Source: Membranipora membranacea (Eukaryota > Bryozoa > Gymnolaemata > Cheilostomatida > Membraniporidae). Taken from it: a DNA stretch of 64,000 nt. Positions 21,601 through 28,916 of the stretch are shown here, in pieces. The notes beneath the pieces are model-generated. The model had not been told where the DNA came from, did no database searches, and saw only the letters and a list, made by a program, of their open reading frames with translations. Both the position numbers and the translations under genes were made by a program. How positions within the stretch are numbered: position 1 is the first letter of the stretch; each line of letters begins with the position of its first letter. The stretch covers positions 11,391,493-11,455,492 of the forward strand of contig OU612071.1 of assembly GCA_914767715.1 (NCBI GenBank). Direction: 5' to 3'.

Positions 21601-24259
21601 AACTTTGAGGGCTCGAACAATCAATTAAAACGTTAGACTCAAACAGATGAATCCTGCGGCACAAACCACCTGTAACTGAATAACAAGCTTGCAATCCCTG
21701 CACCAGCATAGATCAAAATTAGTTCATTTAGTTGAATTTGGAATTGCGTCCCTTTTGAGCCTACAAATTGCAGGCAAATTGCCTCAAACTTGATTTTATC
21801 CCATCTTATCCTCATCATTGTTTATGATACTTTATTATTGACTGTTTACTGTAGCTGGGTAACTGGTGCACAATGAAGGTGGTCGATATCAGTAAGATGG
21901 TCTTTAGTAGAGATTCAGTGAGTCGAGAATTATCTAGTCTGAGTTGTAGAACTCATAAAGACTGCAGGTAAATAATTCAGAATAACATGCTCTATATATC
22001 GGGTGTTATCCTCAGACTATGTCAATTTGTGATGTTATGGTTGTTCCCTTTCACTGTTACAAATGTGGAAACATGGGTTCTCCTTTGATTTAAATGAGTC
22101 AGTAACATTTTTTAGTATAGGACGGTGTAGATGCTGTGCGTTGTATTAGGATTAATCCTCACATGTGATATTTCTCCTCTCAGTAAGAACAGTAGTAGGC
22201 TGAAAATCTCTTTGCTACTTACAGTCCTCTAACGCTGATGTTGCCAAATGTCTGTCGTCTGGGATGTCCATTTATTTTGTGTCTGTAGTCTGGGATGTAT
22301 ATTTATTTTGTGTCTGTAGTCTGGGATGTATATTTATTTTCTGTTGTAATATTCTATTGACACGTAATCTGCAGTTGAAACTTCTCATCACAACAACAAG
22401 GGGCTATGAATGTTCATGTTTGTATTGTACTTTACTCTATGATTACAAACAAGTGGTTACCAGCAAAAAGTACATGCAATGTTTTTCGTTATCGCACCAA
22501 GGTGTTGATATTTTCAATGGCATTTTTACCCTCATAGCAAATCTGTTTTAAAATTTAAATTTTCAAATTTAACAAGTAAAAAATATAACAAACTTAATTT
22601 AGAATTAATAATGGTAATCTGCAGTGATACTTTTTCTTCTTTCTGCAGATTTCACTCTTGCGGTGGGCAGTGTTCTGCAGGTAAATGTACTATATCACAT
22701 CACACCCAGCTCGCAGGTATAATACAGATATGTAACTTACTACACTCTATAGAGAGTCAACTATTAGAAGGTGCTAACTCTACTACTACTGGTCGTATGT
22801 TTTATATCATTGACAGGTAAGTACAGAAATAAAATCAAAATTTAATTTGAATTCAGTTTTAATAGGTTGAGGGGGCAGTCTACAGGCCACATCCTGATTA
22901 TTCTGGAACTCAATAGTACGTAGGCATTTCCCACCCTGACATCGAGAATGCACTATTATCATTGTATCTCTGATCGTTAAAGTCAATTTAGTACGAGTAC
23001 CTAACATGTACCCACCCCTAATTGATAAAATTGGAAACGGGTTGTCATACCAAATTCCCTGTGATGGTACTACTACTAAGTGAATTAATTCACTCTCTAT
23101 CGATCAGAGATATACATGCAATAGTAGTATCAGTGTGGGCATTTCCTGCGCCAAGTCACTTGCAGTCTGCAGGCAGGCTGGAGCAACAACAAAGTCAATC
23201 AGTGAACTTAAGTGTAAATTGATCCCAAACACTTGGCCATTTCCTCTAACAAACCCAAATTACCATCTTCTTCTTCCTCACAAACAAGACAAGCTTCAGC
23301 CTAACTTATTATTCTAAATGTCTGGGGCCTTGACTAACTAATTACCACAAATGTTGACTACCTTCAAAAGGCGTATGATTAGACCATGGGTTTCAAAAGA
23401 TTTCACATCTCCTATTGTCATTCCAGTTATGTAGTCACAGTTTTCTCCCAAGTGGGCACAACTCCAACCTTTTACTTATCCTCTCCTATTGTGTATAACA
23501 TCCCATGGTTTATATTATATTATATTTACAGGTGTTTAGATATGAGGTTCTCTCCTCAGGTAGCTAACAGTGACTCACCACATCACATCGTATCAGAGTA
23601 TAATATAGTATTCATGGAACTCAAAATGCTAATCAGCGGTAAGTAATAAGAATAATAAAAATAATTTAATAACAGATTTAAGTCTCACTTAGTCACAATG
23701 GACCTTTACAGAAATATATGTGTACATAGTATATACTATAGTTTGAACAGCAGGCTGAGAGTAGAAATATTCTCGGTTACTTTAAGGTCACTCGGTTCTT
23801 GGAGAAATGTCTGATTATATTGTTTACTACTTTGAAGTGCTCGCCTACCCAAATTACGCTTGATGTTTTGTTGGTGAAATAGCATATGAAAAATAACGTA
23901 CTAGTTAACTATTGGCTTAGATACTTTGCTGACAAAAGTGATTCAATAATGTGGTTTCTTCAGAGTAGAATAGTTATGTGTGGCATCTTAAAGCTAGTAA
24001 AAATCGAAACTTATTTGAAAGATTATGATTTTCAATTTGGAAAGGATTTAAATTTTTTTAATTAAATTTTTGGGTATGCATATCAAAAGGAGGCAACTCT
24101 TAGTTACATTTTTTATAACTTATACCTACCCTTATTTTTATGAGTCATATTGATTATTACACTACAGACATGATGGCTTGGAGGGGCGAAGAGCTGACTA
24201 GAGAGGGAGAAAGACTGCAGGCCCTTAAAGAAGCTGCCAAGGAGAGAGCGGGACGTTAG
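6648..24259 (+). CDS. DIPK1/FAM69-like secretory-pathway protein kinase-like protein, 11 exons
   Basis: The exons are 6648-6662, 8439-8543, 8893-9021, 13490-13664, 16450-16575, 17978-18177, 20880-21020, 21855-21967, 22649-22816, 23532-23638 and 24168-24259. They join in phase at every junction, giving 456 codons; the family is usually about 430. The first exon (MKRGV) is the least certain. Residues 6-22 form a signal anchor (VCVAVLTILLVLLFV), making a type II membrane or secreted ER/Golgi protein. Then come the family's Cys-rich block (CEAVESE...GACGWICE, residues 41-59) and the kinase-like domain. VALNLLDLEEG, a C/N pair in FLTCNLNT, MKVVDISKM, and the Cys cluster at 328-348 (SLSCRTHKDC, CGGQCSAGKC) align with FAM69 C-termini. 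The EF-hand loop of vertebrate members is not evident in 170-200. Family members are implicated in secretory phosphorylation; activity here is unproven. Several introns carry repeats. Confidence 0.8.
7829..7890. repeat. Foldback: two 11-mers on each arm
   Basis: GGATCATAGTGGATCATAGT then GG is the exact complement, across about 19 bases, of CACTATGATCCACTATGATC then C. It lies in intron 1 of the DIPK1-like gene. Confidence 0.65.
7961..8450 (+). repeat. 30-bp minisatellite iterating the 3' splice site of exon 2
   Basis: From about 8194 the unit (GCCTGTGTAGCTGTTATTTT then CTATATTTAG) repeats with an exact 30-bp period. The acceptor-like end TATATTTAG falls at 8228, 8258, 8288, 8318, 8348, 8378, 8408 and 8438. 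Two older, diverged copies are visible near 7961-8010 (attcaggcctgtg, acattcaggcttgtgtagct). The last unit runs straight into exon 2. Two units have GTGCGGCT in place of GTGTAGCT. Each unit carries a pyrimidine tract, an AG and the first 20 bases of the exon. Confidence 0.85.
8620..8776 (+). mobile_element. MITE family A, diverged copy
   Basis: The sequence keeps gattgaaagaccaaatttg, attttgagcgatttgatact and gatgacaag in the order seen in the better copies at 13731 and 18841. It lies in intron 2 of the DIPK1-like gene. Confidence 0.45.
9045..9285 (+). repeat. Intronic dispersed repeat R, copy 1
   Basis: This shares with 21035-21250 and 22925-23135 a long stretch including cattattatcatgtgtat, agagtcaatttagta, then CCTAACATGTACCCACCCCT and aattgataaaattgaac, ending in gatcagagatatacatgca and tatcacatgatcagtg. 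It begins about 30 bases after the exon 3 donor. Confidence 0.7.
10428..10812. mobile_element. MITE-like element with 20-bp terminal inverted repeats
   Basis: The left end TTAAATGGCAACCAAGGTTT is the complement of the right end AAACCTTGGTTGCCCTTTAA with one mismatch. The flanks offer TTAA as a possible target duplication. It lies inside intron 3 of the DIPK1-like gene and has no coding sequence. Just outside, 10845-10890 is an inverted copy of 13050-13097, suggesting another dispersed element. Confidence 0.6.
11011..11086 (+). repeat. tRNA-like SINE head
   Basis: A box GGCTGAGCTGTTAGCGC and B box AGTTCAAACC are spaced as in a tRNA, but the acceptor arms do not pair well. The sequence runs into a T-rich tail. 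It is probably a tRNA-derived SINE remnant inside intron 3. Confidence 0.45.
12892..12957. repeat. Imperfect foldback in intron 3
   Basis: AGTAAAACAACTTCTGAGCC then AATCA faces TGATTGGCTGGAAGGTCGTT then TTACT across about 16 bases. This is a small hairpin, probably the centre or a solo end of a DNA-transposon relic. Confidence 0.5.
13731..13973 (+). mobile_element. MITE family A, best copy 1
   Basis: The terminal inverted repeat is GGGGGTCTTTCAATTAGAAA at the left and TTTCTAATTGAAAGACCCCC at the right. The interior has GATCGCTCACT-type direct and inverted motifs. Its length is about 243 bp with no ORF. The same family is found at 18841-19088, with diverged copies at 14152-14355 and 8620-8776. 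All four lie in introns of one gene. Confidence 0.75.
14152..14355 (+). mobile_element. MITE family A, diverged copy
   Basis: It begins in a G-rich run then GTTTCAATCAAAAGCTGCCA and ends TTCCAATTGAAGAATCCC, both recognisable versions of the family ends. Internal motifs (tgaatgattcgg, gattgaaaaacca) follow the family order. It lies only 180 bp from the better copy at 13731. Confidence 0.5.
14521..14568. repeat. Near-perfect hairpin
   Basis: GGCTACTTTTCCTCGTTTGG is the exact complement of CCAAACGAGGAAAAGTAGCC across an 8-base loop. The flanks (gtcatgc ... gtgacaagg) resemble those of a degraded relative near 9532-9575 (gtcatgctgctactttttt). Confidence 0.65.
15430..15800 (+). mobile_element. 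Dispersed element family B, longer copy
   Basis: About 370 bp built from repeated phrases (GTTCACATTGT, TCCCAGA, GTCTGGG). It includes AACTTTCCAGATACT, GGACCCAGAC, ATTGTGTCATTTTCATGTTC and GACAATGTGCACCAGC. The last 200 bp recur inverted at 24377-24650. It shows internal imperfect dyads and no real coding potential, and is probably non-autonomous. Confidence 0.6.
17189..17327 (-). pseudogene. Orphan exon-like segment of a polytopic membrane protein
   Basis: On the minus strand, an acceptor-like CACAACAG and a donor-like CAGGTATCT bound 139 bases that read VPKRGDKGSQYFVHIQGF then a hydrophobic run (VNILVGMLVLWGLIGVAFIF). The reading frame stays open on both sides. A Gly-rich helix after a short charged loop is reminiscent of the last membrane helix of ABCG half-transporters, but the match is too weak to name. 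No neighbouring exon is visible on this strand, and it sits inside intron 5 of the plus-strand DIPK1-like gene. It may be a gene fragment or chance. Confidence 0.28.
18152..18640 (+). repeat. Minisatellite iterating the 5' splice site of exon 6 (39/37-bp alternating units)
   Basis: Thirteen donor-like sites follow bases 18177, 18216, 18250, 18289, 18326, 18365, 18402, 18441, 18478, 18517, 18554, 18593 and 18627. The spacings are 39, 34, 39, 37, 39, 37, 39, 37, 39, 37, 39 and 34, a 76-bp higher-order unit through the middle. Each unit holds the last bases of exon 6 (GATATATACCATCTGTATGA then G) plus gtaagtta. Two units have ATGAA before the GTAAGT. The first unit is the real exon end. Confidence 0.85.
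18668..19245 (+). repeat. Diverged direct repeat flanking a MITE
   Basis: Segments at about 18670-18800 and 19130-19245 share the order ttggtggtattcaaa / tgtggtatttaaa, attttgga, TACCTTGAATCGAATGGTGG (second copy TACCTTGAATCAAATGGTGG) and TTAGATCAAGATGT. The family A element lies between them. This looks like an old local duplication in intron 6. Confidence 0.5.
18841..19088 (+). mobile_element. MITE family A, best copy 2
   Basis: It has the same inverted ends as the copy at 13731 (GGGGTCTTTCAATTAAAAAC ... TTTCTAATTGAAAGACCCCC) and the same interior order (GCCAAAATCACAATC, GCTCACTCA, GATTTTGTCTAATTGAAAGA, GATGTGATAGTGATAACTTG). Confidence 0.75.
19376..19462 (-). repeat. tRNA-like SINE head, minus strand
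   Basis: Read on the minus strand it has A box TGGCGTGGCCGAGCAGCAG and, about 45 bp on, a B-box-like AGTTTAATTCC. The longest plus-strand open frame of this intron crosses it, so that frame is not taken as a gene. Confidence 0.4.
21035..21250 (+). repeat. Intronic dispersed repeat R, copy 2
   Basis: See copy 1 at 9045. It starts about 15-20 bases after the exon 7 donor at 21021 and is similar throughout to the other two copies. Confidence 0.7.
22256..22345 (+). repeat. 31-bp tandem repeat, three copies
   Basis: GTCTGGGATGTATATTTATT then TTGTGTCTGTA is repeated; the first copy has TCC in place of TAT and the third is partial. It lies in intron 8 of the DIPK1-like gene. Confidence 0.6.
22925..23135 (+). 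repeat. Intronic dispersed repeat R, copy 3
   Basis: It is similar to copies at 9045 and 21035 (GAGTACCTAACATGTACCCA then CCCCT; gtgatggtactactactaag). It lies about 110 bases after the exon 9 donor. Confidence 0.7.
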
Positions 24260-24316
24260 TGTAACGCCCCTAACTGAACGTGATAATATGTATGCCCTGG
24301 AACTGAGGTGAGGTTC

Positions 24317-24322
24317 AATAAA
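24317..24322 (+). terminator. Polyadenylation signal of the DIPK1-like gene
   Basis: AATAAA lies 58 bases after the TAG stop at 24257-24259, followed by GT-rich sequence (tcacagtttgtgtagtgtcag), the usual arrangement for 3' end formation. Confidence 0.6.
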
Positions 24323-24376
24323 ATGTTATCACAGTTTGTGTAGTGTCAGTTTCTCTAAGGAGCAGCTGCTGAAAGC

Positions 24377-24650
24377 TGGTGCACATTGTCCCAGACAGCC
24401 ATCCCAGATAGCAGTCCCAGTCAATGTCAACATGAAAATGACACAATCCCATTCTGTCTGGGTCAGTCTGGGACGGTATCTGGAAATATTGTGTGCGTCA
24501 AACTTTCCAGATACTGTCCAAGACTGACCCAGACTCATTTCACATTTGTGTACTATGTGAATACAACATTTGGATGATCTAGAACGATCCTAGACAATGT
24601 GAAACCTATTGCTAGTCGGGATGAGTTTTATAATGCAAACATAAGTCAGT
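24377..24650 (-). mobile_element. Dispersed element family B, inverted shorter copy
   Basis: The minus strand matches 15545-15800. Shared phrases on the plus strand here include GCACATTGTCCCAGACAGCC, ATGAAAATGACACAATCCCA and ATCTGGAAA. It begins 55 bases past the polyadenylation signal of the gene that carries the other copy in intron 4. Confidence 0.6.
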
Positions 24651-27600
24651 GACCATGTATCACTATACTGCCAATCATTTGAACAACGATGTATTTGTGT
24701 ACACAGAGGTTGCCGTGTGATGAAGTTGGTGCAGCCTCCTCTCTGCAACCAATCAGACGGAGAGAGCTTAAGATTATCCCTTCAATGGTGCCATAGCCTC
24801 AGATCTCTTGTAGCTAAAGTTTGCCCCGCACTGTTACCGGATGTTCCCCCAATCTGGCTACTACTGAAGCAATAGAATTTTGTTTATGCTTATACATTGT
24901 ACACATTTGTACATTTGCTAGGCTTTTGATTTTCACTTTTGCAATTGTCTTCCCATTTCAAATCATTTTCAACCAAAATACGCAAATCAGAGAACTATAT
25001 TGTTGTTAGTTGGCACCAATCAAGATGGTTTTGTGAAGCTTGAAGCTGTCAGAACCAGTTTTTGCACTAATTAAATCCGCACCATCAGTTAATATTAGTT
25101 TATTTATTATTGTAGTATTTGTGTAATTTTGTAGTAGTACTGTCCATGCTTTTTCCCATAATTTTATTACATGATGGACGCCTTTTTTTTCTCTGTTCGG
25201 GGAGGCGTTTTATCATTTTGTAAAACATTGATACCAATATTATGTTGATTTTGATACATGATGTAGGTAAACTTGAGCGTGTGCAGCGAAGGTTGTCTCT
25301 ACCAGGATCTGTATTTCAAGTGTACGGTGCAGACAATACATGATAGGTTTATTTAACAGGGTGATACCATATAAGTCACTAAATTTTTGTCATTTGTTTG
25401 TGAGCAAAATGAGGATAAAGTAGTAGTTTTATATTGTTTTTGTATTATAGATAATAACAGTCCCACTTCTTCCATCCTACCCACCAGCCAGCTTACATTG
25501 AGATGGCGATCGGTGCTGATTTGATTTTTCTATTTTCTGATTTAAGCTTCATTCACACTTCTATGCTTCTAGTGCTATTTTATTATCATTATAATATATG
25601 GGTTATCCTAGCCTTGCTACCCGGCAAAAGAAGAAGCCGCGTGACAAGTTTAGGGCTATCCCGCAGATGAATTAATAAGTGCGTCCCGTACTACTGTGTC
25701 ACAAAGTATTTGTCGAAGTAACATGGTTAATTTTGTCTTGTACGTATGATGATGGACTCACAAATTCCCCCATGATCATGTGCATCTATATTTTCATAAT
25801 ATAAATATAATATATTGTAATCTGTATCAGACTAAGACGCAAGGTATGTGCATTGTCTAAAGAAATTTTGTTTTCTATTGTGTTTTTTTCACAATTTTTC
25901 ACATATAGTGAGAAATTTCCATGAAGGGTGGATATAACCACAACCTGGGTAAAAAGCTGTTAATTATTTGAGATTCAGATGATTTTTTTTTCCAATTCAT
26001 GGTGCGGATATTGAAATTGTATGCCTTGCTTTTTTAATTCAACAAACATTCTCAGTTTTTCAAAAGTTTCTTTGCTCTGGTTTAGCAGCAAGCTTTGTAA
26101 GCTGATGATTATTCTTACTTGCCTTTAGATGCGAAATCAAACTTCTTGGTGAAATATAAGTAGCAAAATGTAAAACCAAACGGTCTTCTTTTTATCTTGT
26201 GGGATGTTGAGGGTACCTGCTAGATCAAGTTTGATCCAAATTGCCAGCAGTCCAGTCATTATCATTCTAATGGTGAGCCGGCAGCGGCTCAAACTCAAAA
26301 GCAGGCATATTGGATCATGCTTGATCTAGGTACCTGCTAGATTCATTTTGATCCAATTTGCCTGTATAGTGTGCCGCTCTCGTACTATTTGAGTGCCGCC
26401 TGCTAGCAAGGAAGTATCTACATGGTTCAATCATGTCCTATTCAATCTAATAGAATTTATGTGCTGGAAAAAAACTTAACCTGATAATCCATCGGGCTAG
26501 GGCCGATCATGCACACATGACACATCAGAAGCAGTAAGGGTAAACGTAATAGAATAACACACAATCGCTATGTGTCCTGTATTCAAATTAAATGAACAAA
26601 TACGTGATCCTCTCCACAGTTACAGTCTCTCTCTGCAGATAAATACTGAAACGCTTAAATAGCTACATTTTCCAATTGCAAGATTTCTCCTCGCACACCA
26701 TGCTAATTCAATTGAAATGAAAAGTTATTGAGCAACTCAATGCCCCATGTTGAGCTGGCCATTAGTCAATGTTTTATATTAATTACATTTTTCTTGTCAC
26801 CATTTTATGAGAGATAAAACATTAAATTTTACACTGTTGGTAATTAGTTAGAGTAGATGTGTGCATGCTGTGGCTGCTAAAAGCCCATCTCAACCATCAA
26901 AAGGCTGCTACAGTGTCGTGTGCCATCTCTCATATTGATTTAGTTATATAACAACATCGCATGACAATTACAAATCAAGCAAAGGAGGGTTTTCGTTGGC
27001 CACCTCCATCATTTCTAATTAATATTCATTGATGAGCTAAGGCTATTAGATCTATATTTTAAAACCACACTTGGTGGCCAAATGTCATGGCAATTAAATT
27101 AATCATGTACTGTGCCATGTATTATGTATGTTGGTGCTAAGATTAGCCTGAGTGGCCCAGCTGTTTTGATAAGGAGGAGGGGGGAACATGTGTCGCCCTC
27201 TATATGTTGAGTTTTTAGGAGGATAGTGAGGTGGCATTATTAGGATAGTTTTAACACTTAGAGACATTCAGCTCAACTCTCACGCTAACTCTAACAGCAG
27301 TAGGGACGCTAGGGGTGCAGCGGTAGTGATGTCAGGGGTGGCAACAATCTAGAAGACTAGACTCATATTTATATCATACAGCCATTTTTACACAAAAATG
27401 GAACTATCAAATGTTGAGTTGATTTGTTTTTCAAAGTACGTTTATCAGTCTCAATGTTCTAGCAGACAGGTTTAGTATAGATTAGCCTATCAACCTATTA
27501 TTTTTTGTGGTAACCAGAGATGTAATTGATCTATAACAGGGAATAAAGACAACTGTTAGAATCCTAAAGGTAACCAACAATGCCATGACCATTTACCAGG

Positions 27601-27830
27601 AACATGATCATTATCAATCATAATCAGAAAATATGTTGGTAAAGGCAAGCAATAAGTAAACGTATCTGTTAAAGTAAGCTGGCTGTGAAAAAATTAGCTA
27701 TCATTATATGTCTTTATATTTTGAAATGTCACATGATCATAGACCCCACGCTATCCACCCCTGAATGTCGGCTTAAAATGCTCATCAAACATGCTGTCTT
27801 TCTTGTTAAATTTTAATTATCTCCTACTAA
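24651..27830. other. Intergenic region between the DIPK1-like gene and the LIM-homeobox gene
   Basis: No supported exon is visible. It contains the two family C elements at 26218-26410 and simple AT-rich DNA. As the upstream flank of a developmental transcription-factor gene it is the likeliest place for enhancers, but I cannot identify any by eye. Confidence 0.35.
26218..26410. mobile_element. Foldback MITE family C, one and a half copies
   Basis: TACCTGCTAGATCAAGTTTG then ATCCAAATTGCC at 26214-26245 is repeated inverted near 26307-26330 (ATTGGATCATGCTTGATCTA) and again direct at 26330-26361 (TACCTGCTAGATTCATTTTG then ATCCAATTTGCC). A complete foldback is therefore followed by a second left end, as after nested or tandem insertion. 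The centre has an imperfect GAGCCGGCAGCGGCTC dyad. Confidence 0.6.
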
Positions 27831-27839
27831 GCCTGAGAT

Positions 27840-28012
27840 TTTCACCGACGCGACGTTATCAGGGTCGGAGGTGGTCATGTATTGTTCAGGAGGCTGCCAG
27901 AGATCAGGCTGACTAACTCTGCGTCCTGCCGCTTCTAATTCTATTCGACGGGAATTTCACACTCGGAGTGGCAGCAGTTTACCAGTCAACAGCTTAGAAT
28001 ATATAAATCAGG
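27840..28012 (+). other. Probable 5' untranslated exon of the LIM-homeobox gene
   Basis: This segment has higher GC than its surroundings (gacgcgacgttatcagggtc, ctctgcgtcctgccgcttct) and ends at a good donor (aaatcag|gtaggt). The next good acceptor is gtgctagcag at 28902-28911, five bases before the ATG at 28917. No TATA box is clear upstream. Confidence 0.4.
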
Positions 28013-28504
28013 TAGGTTATTATTATAACATCCTTTCCAAAAAATTGGTATAATAATTAAAATTCCCGAAACTTAGTTTAAAATTTTTCTTCCTTTCCAT
28101 CTCCATTTTCCAAGATTAATTTTAAAACTTGTTTTACAGCAAATATTTATTGCGAGAGCAACTGAGCAGTTCTTTGACAGGACTCTGCTTGAAAATGGTC
28201 TCGCATCAACTCATTTATCTTTTCATGAGGCCTCTCCTAATTGCATAAGCTTGCTAGTAGTAAATAAAACTGTGTCTTATTTTATTATAAAATCCCTCAC
28301 CAATCATTTTGGTTTACCTTACAAAAATTAAATTAATTTTTTCTAATTTGGTAGTCTTGTAGTAAACTGCTCTCAGCTAATGCACGATAGAAATTTCATC
28401 AGCTTTCAAGTAATCATCACTTTTAGAAAAGTAAATAATATTATAGAAAATTACAAACTTCGCTGATTCATTGACCTGCATAACCATTGTGAATATGTAG
28501 ACCT

Positions 28505-28645
28505 TGACAAAATTCGGACCATTTGCCTTATTTGGACTTGCTACCCCTCCAGTGGTCCCACCGCAGGCCTTGTTGCCTATGACGTGACCAGTGGAGGGGT
28601 AGCAACTCGTACGCAGGCAAACTATCAGACTTGTTCTAATGTAGA
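28505..28645. mobile_element. Foldback MITE family C in the 5' leader intron
   Basis: The inner arms TGCTACCCCTCCAGTGGTC and GACCAGTGGAGGGGTAGCA are perfect complements. The outer ends (CGGACCATTTGCC ... GCAGGCAAACTATCAGACTT then GTTCTA) match the family at 3898. Confidence 0.6.
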
Positions 28646-28916
28646 CCAGGCAGTGAATTTGGAATAATCTAATTGATATATCTGGAAATAATACCTAGTG
28701 CCGCCATCTAACAAGCCGCTGTTAAAAAGCTTACCTTCCCATTTTTAGAACTTCATTCGTTTATGTATTACCCCTTCTTTTTTTATTTATTTGTAGTCGT
28801 ACATTAGAGGACAACAAGTTACTTTTTAACGACTTTGTTATCGGTAAACTTTCCAGAAAACCTCTTTGAACAAAAAATTAAAAATAAAAATATTTTATAT
28901 TGGGTGCTAGCAGGAG

